A stretch of DNA of 37,132 nt. It comes from JACQHC01 sp035559715. GTDB lineage: Bacteria; Gemmatimonadota; Gemmatimonadetes; Gemmatimonadales; GWC2-71-9. The translations under genes and the position numbers were made by a program. Below the pieces are notes generated by a model. That model was not told where the DNA came from. It searched no databases and saw nothing but the letters and a program-made list of their open reading frames with translations. Shown piece after piece: positions 22,351 through 30,891 of this stretch. Each line of letters starts with the position of its first letter. The first letter of the stretch is position 1. Where the stretch lies: assembly GCA_035559715.1 (NCBI GenBank), contig DATMAW010000021.1:1-37132 (forward strand). The letters run 5' to 3'.

Positions 22351-24981
22351 CTACCTGTCCAAGACGAAGCGCACGCGAGACACCAGATCGCCCAGTGACC
22401 AGGGTTTGGCCAGCAACTCGGCGCCGGGCGGCACGCCCCCGCCAGGGCCGCCAGCATACTCCGCGTACCCGCTGGTGAACAGAAAGCGCGGTGCCTCCGG
22501 CTGGCCGCTCACGGCTTGAAACAACTCCGGGCCCGTGCGCCGCGGCATCACGATGTCCGTCACGACGAGCGCAACCCGCCCGGGCTCGCGGCGCAGGATC
22601 TGGAGCGCCTCCTCGCCATCCGCAGCGGTGAGTACCTCGTAGCCCTGTCGCGCGAGCGCGCGTCGCCCAGCCTCGCGAATCAAGGGTTCGTCTTCTACGA
22701 GGAGGATCGTCTCCCGGCCCCCCGGCGGGCCTTTGACCTCCGGTGCGGGCGGTTGTGCAGCGGGGCGGTCCGACGCAGGAAGGAAGATCGTGACCGTGGT
22801 GCCCTGCCCCAATTGACTCTCGACGCTGACGAATCCCCCCTGCTGCTTGACCAGACCGTAGACCATGGCCATGCCGAGCCCGGTTCCCTGTCCCCTGGGC
22901 TTGGTTGTGAAAAACGGCTCAAACAAATGCGCCCTGGTCTCCTCATCCATTCCCACTCCTGTGTCCCGCACAGAGAGGAGACCATACTCGCCGGGCTCGC
23001 CCCAGCCATGCTCCATCCAGAACGCGTCGTCGATCACGCCATGACGGGTGGCGATGAGGAGGTCGCCGCCCTGGGGCATTGCATCCCGGGCGTTCGTGAC
23101 GAGGTTGATGAGGATCTGCTCGAGCGCCCCGCGATCCGCCGGGACCCACACCCCGGGTTGGACGCCCATGGTATCGATCCTGATCGTCTCCGGTACCAAG
23201 TGCCGGAGCATGGCGCTGACCTCTCGTACCACCTCGGCGAGATCCACCGGAGCGGTCTCGAGCCGCTCCTTGCGGGCAAACGCGAGCAGTTTCTTGACCA
23301 TGCCGGCACCGCGGCGGGCCGCGGCACGGATATCGTCCAGCTCCGCTCGGAGATCTTGTCGGTCCGCGGGGAGGTCGGCAGCGATCAGCTCGGCATTCCC
23401 CAACACGGCCGTTAGGAGATTGTTGAAGTCATGGGCGATGCCGCCGGTGAGCTGGCCGATCGCCTCCATCTTCTGCGCTTGCCGGAGCTGCAGCTCGAGG
23501 CGACGTCGTTCCGTGACATCGACGAACAGCGAGATCACGCACGGCTGCCCGCCGACCTCGATGCGATCGGCGGAATACAGGCCCACGATGGTCTCCCCGG
23601 ACTTCTTGCGGAACTGGTACTCTCGGTTGCGCACGGGCCGCAGAGCTTCCAGGTCGTCCCGCATTGCGTCGCGATCCTGCAGGTCGCGCCACAGCCCGAT
23701 CTCCACCGCCGACCGCCCGATGATCTCCTCGCGCGACCAGCCAAACGTGGCCACGTATGAGTCATTCACGTCAATGACGATGCCGCTCGGCCAGGCGGAG
23801 ATTGCCATGGGCGTGGGACTCGCGCCGAACGCCTTCTGGAACCGCGCCTCGGACGCGCGGAGCGAGACCTCAGCCGCGGCCCGCGCCGCGACCATGGCGT
23901 TGAAGCGCGCGCCCAGCCGGCGCACCTCCGCCGGGCCGCCGCGCTGATCGATCTGGCGGAAGTCGCCTCGCTCCGCCGCTGCCGTGGCTTCCACCAGCGC
24001 GTGAATGGGCCGCGCAATGCGACCCGCGATGGCGAAAGCCAGTCCCAGCACCACGATCGTGAACAGGCCGCCGAACGCCAGCGCCCACCTGAGCGTCGTA
24101 CGCGCTGGAGCGAGCGCCGCGCTGGTCTCCAGGCCCGCAATCACGCGCCAGCGCGTCTGCGGCACGATGGCGATGCCCCAGAGGCGATCCACGCCATCCA
24201 CGTCACGACCCGTCGCGTTGCCCCCTTCCTGTCGCGCCAGCGCCGTGTCCACGATGGCAACGCCCTGCACTTCTCGTCCCACCCACAGCTCCGGATCCCG
24301 CGTGCGCACGATCAGCTTGCCGGACCGATTGAACACCGCGGTCACCCACGTGGGGGCCATCTGGGCAGCGGCGACGGATGAGTGCAACCGGTTCAGGTCA
24401 ATGCTGACACCCACGGCGCCGTGGCTCCGGCCATCGGGCGTCCGGATGGCCATTGCGGCGGCCACGGTCCACTGCCGGCTGATGCGCCCCTGAATGGGAC
24501 CATCGTAGACGGCGGTGTCCGCTGCGAGAGCGTCTCGGAACCAGGCGCGGTCGGCCACGTTCACGGTCCCGGCGCGTACGGCGGCGCCGGAACACGTAAT
24601 GCGGCCCGTGTGGTCGGCGATCGACACGTTGCTGAACTCGACCCCGAGCGACACGACCTCACCGAGCCGGAGCCGATCACAGTCGCGCACGCCGACGCGC
24701 GCGGCCCGGTCCGCCAGGGACGTCGCCATCACCGCCGCATCGCGGAGCGCGGCCGCAACGGCGAAGGCGGACGCTCGGGCTACGTCCAGCGCGGTCGTCT
24801 GCGCCCGTCGGGCGTCGGCCGCCACGGACCGGTAGGCCACGTAGCTCAGCAGTCCGACAAACGGGAGGGCGACCGCAAGCGTGAGACCCAGGAGCTGCCG
24901 ACGGAGCGTCCAGGGACCGCGCCAGCCAGTCCGCGCGGACGGCTCCTCGATGCGCTTCACGAGCGGAGGATCACCATTCAT
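22351..24981 (-). CDS. Hybrid sensor histidine kinase with C-terminal receiver domain
   Basis: The product is 876 residues from the ATG at 24981, which overlaps the mtnA end by 11 nt. Order: membrane helix (about 28-50); extracytoplasmic dCache-like sensor (about 55-290); second helix (about 300-320); HAMP (IARPIHALVEAT); PAS (about 376-493, ending VISLFVDVTERRR); HisKA with H-box GGIAHDFNNLL (His about 517); HATPase (NLVTNARDAMP, DTGVGMD, FFTTKPRGQGTGLGMAMVYG); and receiver domain with phospho-Asp in VVTDIVMP (about 809). It is a complete phosphorelay protein with no separate output domain. Its cytoplasmic target is not apparent, and the ligand is unknown. It sits between mtnA and glpK in one operon. 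Confidence 0.95.
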   Translation of the reverse strand: MNGDPPLVKRIEEPSARTGWRGPWTLRRQLLGLTLAVALPFVGLLSYVAYRSVAADARRAQTTALDVARASAFAVAAALRDAAVMATSLADRAARVGVRDCDRLRLGEVVSLGVEFSNVSIADHTGRITCSGAAVRAGTVNVADRAWFRDALAADTAVYDGPIQGRISRQWTVAAAMAIRTPDGRSHGAVGVSIDLNRLHSSVAAAQMAPTWVTAVFNRSGKLIVRTRDPELWVGREVQGVAIVDTALARQEGGNATGRDVDGVDRLWGIAIVPQTRWRVIAGLETSAALAPARTTLRWALAFGGLFTIVVLGLAFAIAGRIARPIHALVEATAAAERGDFRQIDQRGGPAEVRRLGARFNAMVAARAAAEVSLRASEARFQKAFGASPTPMAISAWPSGIVIDVNDSYVATFGWSREEIIGRSAVEIGLWRDLQDRDAMRDDLEALRPVRNREYQFRKKSGETIVGLYSADRIEVGGQPCVISLFVDVTERRRLELQLRQAQKMEAIGQLTGGIAHDFNNLLTAVLGNAELIAADLPADRQDLRAELDDIRAAARRGAGMVKKLLAFARKERLETAPVDLAEVVREVSAMLRHLVPETIRIDTMGVQPGVWVPADRGALEQILINLVTNARDAMPQGGDLLIATRHGVIDDAFWMEHGWGEPGEYGLLSVRDTGVGMDEETRAHLFEPFFTTKPRGQGTGLGMAMVYGLVKQQGGFVSVESQLGQGTTVTIFLPASDRPAAQPPAPEVKGPPGGRETILLVEDEPLIREAGRRALARQGYEVLTAADGEEALQILRREPGRVALVVTDIVMPRRTGPELFQAVSGQPEAPRFLFTSGYAEYAGGPGGGVPPGAELLAKPWSLGDLVSRVRFVLDR

Positions 24982-26062
24982 CGCTCGAAATCGCCTCGGC
25001 ATCGCCGAGCAGGTCCGGCGGCTCCGGTGAGGCCGTTTGCCGCGCATGGGCCCGCAGGTCCTCCACGAACGGCGGCAGCGCGACGCCGCCGTCGGTCACG
25101 ATCGCGCTGATCAGCTCCGCGGGCGTGACATCGAAGGCCGGGTTGTACACGGGCGTTCCCTCCACCGGCGTGACTTCCGCGGCGGAGCGCTCCTCGATCG
25201 GGATCAAGTCGCCCGACGCGAGCGCGAGGTCCACCGTGCTGCGCGGTGCCGCCACGTAGAACGGGATGTTGTGCGCGCGCGCCAGGACGGCGAGCGCGTA
25301 TGTACCGATCTTGTTCGCGGTGTCGCCGTTGGCGGCAATCCGGTCGGCCCCCGTCACGACGAGATCGACTTCCCCGCGGGCCATGAGCGACGCGGCCGCG
25401 GCATCCACGATCAGCCGGGCCGGTATCCCCACACGGGCAAGCTCCCACATGGTCAGTCTCGATCCCTGCCCCAGAGGCCGAGTCTCGCACGCGATCACGT
25501 CGATGCCGCGGCCCTGCTCATGGGCGGTGCGAATCATGCCGAACGCCGTGCCGATGCCGCCCGTGGCGAGCATTCCGGTATTGCAGATGGTGAGAACGGA
25601 GGCGCCCGACGGAATCAGGTCCTGGCCGAAGCGCGCGATGGCCTCGCACATGGCCGCGTCCTCATCCCAGATGCGCTCAGCCTCGGCTCGCAGCGCATCC
25701 ACAATCTGCTCACCCGTGCTCCCGCGCCCGAATGCCCGCGCGGCCGCGCGCTGCATGCGCTCGAGTGCCCATGCGAGATTGACCGCCGTGGGGCGCGCGG
25801 CGGCGAGGCGCCTGACGGCGTCGGCGACCCACTCCGGCGTGAGGCGCGCACGAGCCTCGCACCGAGCCGCCGCAGCAAGGCCCATGGCCGCCGCGATCCC
25901 GATCAACGGAGCGCCCCGGACGCGAAGGGAGCCGATCGCCTCGACCAGGGCGCCAATCGTGTCGACGTCGAGATACCGGACCTCGCGTGGCAGGAGTGTC
26001 TGATCCAGCAATCGCACGGCGCCCGACGGGGCCCAGGCAATCGCGTCCGTCCGGACGGGCAT
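24971..26062 (-). CDS. mtnA: S-methyl-5-thioribose-1-phosphate isomerase
   Basis: The product is 363 residues. MtnA isomerises 5-methylthioribose 1-phosphate to the ribulose form in methionine salvage. Both catalytic residues are found at the positions known from the Bacillus subtilis enzyme: Cys160 in TICNTGMLATGG and Asp240 in GADRIAANGDTANKIGT. Other family blocks are RVRGAPLIGIAAAMG, RPTAVNLAWAL, ETRPLGQGSRLT and TPVYNPAFDVTPAELI. It is first in an operon with the sensor kinase and glpK. The start ATG at 26062 has no clear ribosome-binding site. No other methionine-salvage gene is in the window. Confidence 0.96.
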   Translation of the reverse strand: MPVRTDAIAWAPSGAVRLLDQTLLPREVRYLDVDTIGALVEAIGSLRVRGAPLIGIAAAMGLAAAARCEARARLTPEWVADAVRRLAAARPTAVNLAWALERMQRAAARAFGRGSTGEQIVDALRAEAERIWDEDAAMCEAIARFGQDLIPSGASVLTICNTGMLATGGIGTAFGMIRTAHEQGRGIDVIACETRPLGQGSRLTMWELARVGIPARLIVDAAAASLMARGEVDLVVTGADRIAANGDTANKIGTYALAVLARAHNIPFYVAAPRSTVDLALASGDLIPIEERSAAEVTPVEGTPVYNPAFDVTPAELISAIVTDGGVALPPFVEDLRAHARQTASPEPPDLLGDAEAISSDEW

Positions 26063-26108
26063 GGTATGAACGTATCGCGAGTCGCGGGGAATCGTGAGTA
26101 CATGCGTG

Positions 26109-26173
26109 CCGCCCGCTCCGGGCGGATGGCGTCATCCATTGCCCGAAAGGATCCAGCCGGCGTCAAGCCGGCT
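26109..26173 (+). promoter_or_regulatory. Two successive hairpins between mtnA and the octahaem cytochrome operon
   Basis: CCGCCC/GGGCGG (26109-26114 and 26120-26125, 5-nt loop) and AGCCGGC/GCCGGCT (26155-26161 and 26167-26173, 5-nt loop) lie in the divergent gap. The second is followed on the plus strand by TAATCGTTTCTTT, resembling an intrinsic terminator or attenuator ahead of the cytochrome operon. On the minus strand TTGACG (26166-26161) and GGCAAT (26143-26138) with a 17-nt spacer form a weak candidate mtnA promoter overlapping the second hairpin. Confidence 0.35.
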
Positions 26174-26213
26174 TAATCGTTTCTTTACCCCCCCGAGGCT
26201 AGCGTGGCCGACC

Positions 26214-26948
26214 ATGCGGCCGCTCCCGCAACAGGTTCCGCGCCTGGCGCTCGTGTTCGCCGTGGCGGTGCTCGGGTTGATCGTGGCCCGGCAGATCCTG
26301 ATCCCCGACACGTTTGGAGATCGCGGTCACTACCGTGCCGCCGCCGTGGATTCCATTATGGCGCGCGAAATCAAGTACGCGGGCCATCAGGAGTGTGCCA
26401 CGTGCCACTCCGAGATCGCCCGGGAGCGGCTGGGCGGAAACCACCGCGGCGTATCCTGCGAAGTCTGCCACGGCCCGGCCGCGAGCCACGTGGCGGCGCC
26501 GCTGGACGTGAAACCACCCGCCCCTCGCAACCGAGACTTCTGCCCTCTCTGTCACGCGTACAATCCGTCGCGCCCCACCGGGTTCCCGCAGATCGATCCC
26601 GTGGCCCACAACCCGCGTACGCCGTGCATCACCTGTCACAGCCCCCATGCCCCGGTGCCGCCGGTGGCGCCCGAAGAGTGTGGCGCCTGTCACGGACAGA
26701 TCGCGCGCCAAAAAGCGTTCTCGCCGCATGTGGGGCTGACCTGCACCACGTGTCATGAGGCGCCGGCCGCTCACAAGACCAACCCTCGCGCGGCGCGCCC
26801 GTCAAAGCCACAGACGCGGGAATTCTGCACCACCTGCCACGGTCAGGACGCCCGGAGCGCACCCGAGATCCCCAGGATCGATCCGCGCACGCACGGTGAG
26901 CGGTACACGTGCTGGCAGTGCCATTACCCCCATTACCCGGAGACCTGA
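26214..26948 (+). CDS. Membrane-anchored octahaem c-type cytochrome
   Basis: The product is 244 residues with a signal-anchor (LALVFAVAVLGLIVA) and eight CxxCH motifs: CATCH, CEVCH, CPLCH, CITCH, CGACH, CTTCH, CTTCH and CWQCH, near residues 61, 82, 110, 138, 156, 177, 205 and 233. The two halves (four haems each) are duplicated: both contain R-[DE]-FCxxCH, then FP/IP-x-IDP, then CxxCH-x-PH. It is periplasmic and is followed 3 nt later by a ferredoxin and then an NrfD-type protein, so it is the haem subunit of a quinone-linked complex. The set resembles Nrf, Qrc and Tmc-type modules. Confidence 0.93.
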   Translation: MRPLPQQVPRLALVFAVAVLGLIVARQILIPDTFGDRGHYRAAAVDSIMAREIKYAGHQECATCHSEIARERLGGNHRGVSCEVCHGPAASHVAAPLDVKPPAPRNRDFCPLCHAYNPSRPTGFPQIDPVAHNPRTPCITCHSPHAPVPPVAPEECGACHGQIARQKAFSPHVGLTCTTCHEAPAAHKTNPRAARPSKPQTREFCTTCHGQDARSAPEIPRIDPRTHGERYTCWQCHYPHYPET

Positions 26949-26951
26949 CGC

Positions 26952-27770
26952 GTGCCTCCGTCCCGAGAGCCGTCGCCACCTGCGGGAGTGAATCCGCAAC
27001 CCGGACTGGAGGTGGATCGCCGCACGTTTCTGGAGGGAGCGCTGAAAGCGTGCGCCGCCGGCGCTCCGCTCCTGGTAGGCGTGGTCCGGGTGGCGGGGGG
27101 CGCCGCTCAGGAATCGCCGGACGCCGGATACGACCCACAGGACCACTACTACGGCATGGGGATCGACACGAGCCGGTGCATCGGCTGCGGCCGGTGCGTC
27201 GCGGCGTGCAAGGCCGAGAATGACGTTCCCGCCGAGTCGCACTACTTCAACACCTGGGTCGAGCGGTACGTGGTGCGCACGGACGGCGAGGTCGTGGTGG
27301 ACAGCCCCAACGGCGGCATTGACGGCTTCCCCCCCGCCGAAAGCGAAAGCGGCATTCTCCGCACGTTTTTCGTCCCGAAACTCTGCAACCACTGCGCGAA
27401 CCCACCCTGCGTGCAGGTGTGTCCCGTGGGGGCGACGTTCATCACCGAAGACGGCGTCGTGCTGGTAGACGAGGAGTACTGCATTGGCTGCCGCTACTGC
27501 ATTCAGGCATGCCCGTACGGCGCCCGCTGGCTGCACCCGGAGAAACACGTGGCGGGGAAGTGCACGTTCTGCTACCACCGCCTGGTGAAGGGCCTGGTGC
27601 CCGCATGCGTGGAAGTGTGCCCCACGGGTGCTCGGATCTTCGGCGAGGTGGAACATCGCGCCACGCCGCTCGCCCGGTTTATGCGGCAAAACGAAATCCA
27701 GGTCCTGAAGCCGCACCTCAACACGAAACCGAAGGTGTACTACGCCAACCTGGACGGGGAGGTTCGGTAA
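26952..27770 (+). CDS. Tat-exported ferredoxin subunit with four [4Fe-4S] clusters (HybA/NrfC/DsrO type)
   Basis: The product is 272 residues from the GTG at 26952. It has a Tat signal (DRRTFLEGALKACAAG, Arg pair 23-24), so it folds in the cytoplasm and works in the periplasm. Sixteen cluster Cys are visible in the four family motifs: CIGCGRCVAACK, CNHCANPPCVQVCP, CIGCRYCIQACPYGARW and CTFCYHRLVKGLVPACVEVCP in order. This protein passes electrons between an NrfD-type quinone site and a redox partner. It sits 3 nt after the octahaem gene and 4 nt before the NrfD gene. Confidence 0.95.
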   Translation: MPPSREPSPPAGVNPQPGLEVDRRTFLEGALKACAAGAPLLVGVVRVAGGAAQESPDAGYDPQDHYYGMGIDTSRCIGCGRCVAACKAENDVPAESHYFNTWVERYVVRTDGEVVVDSPNGGIDGFPPAESESGILRTFFVPKLCNHCANPPCVQVCPVGATFITEDGVVLVDEEYCIGCRYCIQACPYGARWLHPEKHVAGKCTFCYHRLVKGLVPACVEVCPTGARIFGEVEHRATPLARFMRQNEIQVLKPHLNTKPKVYYANLDGEVR

Positions 27771-27774
27771 CGCC

Positions 27775-28968
27775 GTGCAAGGGTACATCTACCCCAACGA
27801 GTTCGAGCTGCAGTGGAGCCTGCTGATCGTGCTGTATCCGTACGTGACCGGGCTCGTGGCGGGGGCGTTCATTCTGGCCTCGCTCGAACGCGTGTTCAAC
27901 GTGAAAGAGGTGACACCGACGTACCGGTTGGCCTTACTGACCGCCCTGGCGTTCCTGCTCGTGGCACCACTCCCCCTGCTCGGGCACCTGGGACACCCGG
28001 AGCGGTCGTACGAAATCTTCCTCACACCGAATCGCCAGTCGGCCATGGCGATGTTCGGCTTCGTGTACGCGTGGTACCTCACGGTGGTCCTGCTGCTCGA
28101 GATCTGGTTCGAGTATCGCCGCGACATGGTGCTCTGGGCCCAGAGCGAACGGGGCGTCATGCGGTGGATTCATCGCGCGCTGAGCCTTGGCGCCACGGAT
28201 CTCTCGGAGCGCGCGCTCCGATTCGACGAGAGCGCGGGCCGCTGGATCACGATCATCGGCATCCCGTCCGCGTTCCTGTTGCACGGGTACGTGGGGTTCA
28301 TCTTCGGGTCGGTGAAGGCCAATCCGTGGTGGAGCAGCGTGCTGATGCCCGTCGTGTTCCTCTTCTCCGCCATCGTGTCGGGGATCGCCCTGGTCCTCCT
28401 GCTGTACATGATCATCACGTTGCTGCGCTGGAAACCCCTGGACATGGCGTGCCTCGACAAGCTCGCAGCGTTCCTGTTTTACGCCATGATCGTGGACGTG
28501 GCGCTCGAAATGCTCGATTTCCTGCACCGGCTATACGAGTCGGAGGAGTCCATCGAGATCCTCTCCCAGATGATCGAGAGCCGGCTGTTCATCAGCCTGA
28601 TCGTCCTCCAGTTGACGCTCGGGACGATCGTGCCGCTGGTGGTGCTGGGCGTGGTGTCGCCCGCGCTGCGCCCCGGCGGCTTCGTGCGAACGCCGGATGA
28701 GCTTCGGCGCCTCCTCTATCTCGGGTCCGCCGCACTCGTGCAGGTTGGGATCTTCAGTATTCGGTGGAACGTCGTGATCGGCGGGCAGCTGTTTTCCAAG
28801 AGCCTGCGGGGCCTGACGGTTTACAAGGTGGAATTGTTCGGGCTGGAAGGGCTCGCGATGACGGTGGCGCTGCTGCTGCTGCCGTTCGCCATTCTCTGGG
28901 CACTGATCAAGGTGCTACCGCCCTGGCAGGAGGCGGCAGCACCCCATCCCGTGGAGAAGATCGCCTAG
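27775..28968 (+). CDS. NrfD/PsrC-family quinone-interacting membrane protein
   Basis: The product is 397 residues from a GTG start. About nine to ten membrane helices include LLIVLYPYVTGLVAGAFILASL, ALLTALAFLLVAPLPLLGHLGHP (the GHLGHP stretch is a typical NrfD landmark), SAFLLHGYVGFIFG and WNVVIGGQ. NrfD proteins bind menaquinone or ubiquinone and couple to a ferredoxin partner, here the upstream gene. No molybdopterin or other catalytic subunit follows: the next gene is convergent. The complex may therefore exchange electrons between quinone and the octahaem protein alone. Confidence 0.93.
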   Translation: MQGYIYPNEFELQWSLLIVLYPYVTGLVAGAFILASLERVFNVKEVTPTYRLALLTALAFLLVAPLPLLGHLGHPERSYEIFLTPNRQSAMAMFGFVYAWYLTVVLLLEIWFEYRRDMVLWAQSERGVMRWIHRALSLGATDLSERALRFDESAGRWITIIGIPSAFLLHGYVGFIFGSVKANPWWSSVLMPVVFLFSAIVSGIALVLLLYMIITLLRWKPLDMACLDKLAAFLFYAMIVDVALEMLDFLHRLYESEESIEILSQMIESRLFISLIVLQLTLGTIVPLVVLGVVSPALRPGGFVRTPDELRRLLYLGSAALVQVGIFSIRWNVVIGGQLFSKSLRGLTVYKVELFGLEGLAMTVALLLLPFAILWALIKVLPPWQEAAAPHPVEKIA

Positions 28969-29002
28969 TCGAGAGGTTGGAAAACGCGAACCGGCGGCTG
29001 TT

Positions 29003-29033
29003 GCCGAGGGCACCGGTACGCAGCTCCCTCGGC
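29003..29033. terminator. Possible bidirectional terminator between convergent genes
   Basis: GCCGAGGG (29003-29010) and CCCTCGGC (29026-29033) form an 8-bp stem with a 15-nt loop in the 83-nt gap between the NrfD gene and the tetrahaem cytochrome gene. There is no T-run on either side, so it would be an imperfect terminator or a 3'-end stabilising hairpin. Confidence 0.35.
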
Positions 29034-29051
29034 GAGAAGTCCCGTTCGTCG

Positions 29052-29477
29052 CTACTCCTTGGCGGCCGGCTGATGGCACAGCTTGCAGGTCGTTTCCGCC
29101 CGCGCCTTGTGGTCCGCCGGCACGTCCGGGACCGCCTCCATCACGCCCACGTTGTGGCACATTAGGCACTTGTCGCGGCCCGCGGCCGTGTGGGGCATCA
29201 CGGGTGGCGTCTTGCTCTGCATCGCAGCGTCCGGGGCGTGGCACCAGCCGCACGCCTCCACCGGCCAATCGGCGCCGTGACTGGCCGGCGCATCGGGCAC
29301 GGCCTCCATCACACCCTTGGCATGGCACATCATGCACTTCTCACGTCCGGCGGCCGCGTGCTTCATGGCAGGCGGCTTCGCGGCAGGGGTTGGCGTCTGA
29401 GCCGTAACCGATCCGGCGATCATCGTCGTCGCGGCGGCTACCAGGGCCAGGGATACCAACCAGTGCATCCGTTTCAT
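29052..29477 (-). CDS. Small soluble tetrahaem c-type cytochrome
   Basis: The product is 141 residues. A signal peptide (MHWLVSLALVAAATTMIAGSVTAQ) is followed by four CxxCH motifs (CMMCH, CGWCH, CLMCH, CKLCH). The protein is an internal duplication: AAAGREKCMMCHAKGVMEAV and TAAGRDKCLMCHNVGVMEAV start two near-identical dihaem halves that share MEAVPD-x-PA. It is probably a periplasmic electron shuttle. A GGAGG ribosome-binding site lies 7 nt ahead of the ATG. It is expressed separately from the cytochrome b gene upstream, across a 343-nt gap. Confidence 0.93.
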   Translation of the reverse strand: MKRMHWLVSLALVAAATTMIAGSVTAQTPTPAAKPPAMKHAAAGREKCMMCHAKGVMEAVPDAPASHGADWPVEACGWCHAPDAAMQSKTPPVMPHTAAGRDKCLMCHNVGVMEAVPDVPADHKARAETTCKLCHQPAAKE

Positions 29478-29820
29478 TGCTCAGCCTCCTCGGAGGATTC
29501 CGTTGCCCTGAGGGTGATACAGCGAAGAAGATTCACAGCTTTCCCCAGGCGCCGCCAGGGACGCCTCACCCTCGTCGCGCTCACATGTAAACTCAAGCGT
29601 GATGAAGGATTCGTGAAACCTTGATTTCGCCGCTCGCCGCCCACCCCCTATGGCCTGCCCAACCACACAAGCAGCTGACCAACAAACCACACTCCGGGCA
29701 TACCGGACCGCTGGACTCCCGCCGAATGAGGGACCATCGCCGCGGGGCGGCCACGGCACCGGGGAGGCGTGCGCTTATTCGATTCATCCAGCCCTTCCTC
29801 CGGGATCCCGGCCCTGTGCC
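29478..29820. other. Intergenic region, with a possible small Cys-containing reading frame
   Basis: The 343 nt between the tetrahaem gene and the cytochrome b gene contain no recognised gene. A perfect 12-bp palindrome CCGGGATCCCGG lies at 29800-29811, just past the cytochrome b stop. On the minus strand 29787-29593 encodes 64 residues with CPECGLLVSCLCGWAGH, which could be a tiny zinc-ribbon protein. It has no clear ribosome-binding site, so I do not call it a gene. Next to the tetrahaem start, CCTCCGAGGAGG (29496-29485) can fold onto its own Shine-Dalgarno. No convincing promoter was found. Confidence 0.4.
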
Positions 29821-30891
29821 TCACCGCGTTGGGTTTGCCGCATAGCCGAGGTAGGTGAGCACGATCACGTACACGATGAGCGCGATCCCCAACCAGGTAA
29901 ACGCCGGACTCGGTTCCCCCCGCGAGGCCCGCCGGTCGAGGAACGGCACCAGCAGCAATACCACGCCGCCAAGCGCAAACGCCAGAATACCCGCGGCCTC
30001 CCCTTCGATGAACAGCAGATGGGCCGGCAGGTACTTCAGCGTTTGAAACATGAACATGAAGTACCACTCCGGCTTGATGCCGGCGGGCGCGGGGGCGAAC
30101 GGATCGGCCTTGGGACCGAGTTCCGTTGGGAAGAACGCCGCAAGGGTAGCCAGCACGGCCAGTGCCGCCAGCCATCCCACCAGATCGCGGAGCAAGAAGT
30201 TGGGAAAGAACGGCATCGAGCGCGGCGCGCCGGGGTTCGGGTGCTTCAACGGCACGCTCATGCCGTGCTTTTGCACCAGGAACAGGTGCAGTGCGATGAG
30301 CGCCACAGCCACGGCGGGCAGCACGGCGACGTGGATGGCGTAGAACCGTGTCAACGTGGCGCCGGTGACGTCCTCACCGCCGCGAAGCACCCGGAGGAAG
30401 AACTCGCCGACGAGCGGAACGACCCCCATGATCTCCGTGCCCACGCGCGTGGCGAAGTACGCCAGCTCGTTCCACGGGAGCAGATAGCCCGTGAACCCGA
30501 AGCCAAGAGCAATCCCGAGCAGCACGAATCCAGACACCCAGGTGAGTTCCCGCGGCGGTCGATAGGCCTTGAGCAGCAACACGCTGAGGAAGTGCAGAAA
30601 CAACGTGAAGATCATTAGGTTGGCCGACCACGCGTGTATGGACCGAACCAGCCAGCCGAACTCCACCTCCGCCATGATGAACTGCACCGATTCGTACGCT
30701 TCGTCGGCGGTCGGCCGATAGTAGAACAGCAGCAGCACGCCCGTCGTCACCTGAACGACGAACAGGAAGAGGGTCATGCCGCCGAGGTAGTACCACATGC
30801 TGTGCCGGTGTACCGGCACCCGCTTCTTCAGAGCGAGCTGCTTGAGTTCAGCCAGCCCCAGACGGTCGTCGAGCCACTCCCAGATCCCCAC
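29821..30891 (-). CDS. Fused cytochrome b6/subunit-IV type cytochrome b
   Basis: The product is 356 residues from a GTG that directly follows the Rieske stop. Haem ligands His86 and His100 (SIHAWSANLMIFTLFLH) pair with His187 and His202 (AIHVAVLPAVAVALIALH). The 15-residue step in the second pair is the b6 type, and EAYESVQFIMAEVEFGWLVR is b6-like. The C-terminal third supplies the subunit IV part with the quinol-oxidation motif KPEWYF and three more helices. At the place of b6 Cys35, which binds haem ci, the sequence reads WYYLGG, so no covalent haem ci is expected. It is the quinol-oxidising core of a Rieske/cytochrome b complex. Confidence 0.95.
   Translation of the reverse strand: MGIWEWLDDRLGLAELKQLALKKRVPVHRHSMWYYLGGMTLFLFVVQVTTGVLLLFYYRPTADEAYESVQFIMAEVEFGWLVRSIHAWSANLMIFTLFLHFLSVLLLKAYRPPRELTWVSGFVLLGIALGFGFTGYLLPWNELAYFATRVGTEIMGVVPLVGEFFLRVLRGGEDVTGATLTRFYAIHVAVLPAVAVALIALHLFLVQKHGMSVPLKHPNPGAPRSMPFFPNFLLRDLVGWLAALAVLATLAAFFPTELGPKADPFAPAPAGIKPEWYFMFMFQTLKYLPAHLLFIEGEAAGILAFALGGVVLLLVPFLDRRASRGEPSPAFTWLGIALIVYVIVLTYLGYAANPTR

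Noticed and set aside
29593..29787. A 64-residue minus-strand frame with CPECG and CLCG
   Set aside because: It overlaps the end of the cytochrome b gene, has no Shine-Dalgarno, and has just one possible zinc-ribbon half. It is noted within the intergenic entry but not called a gene.
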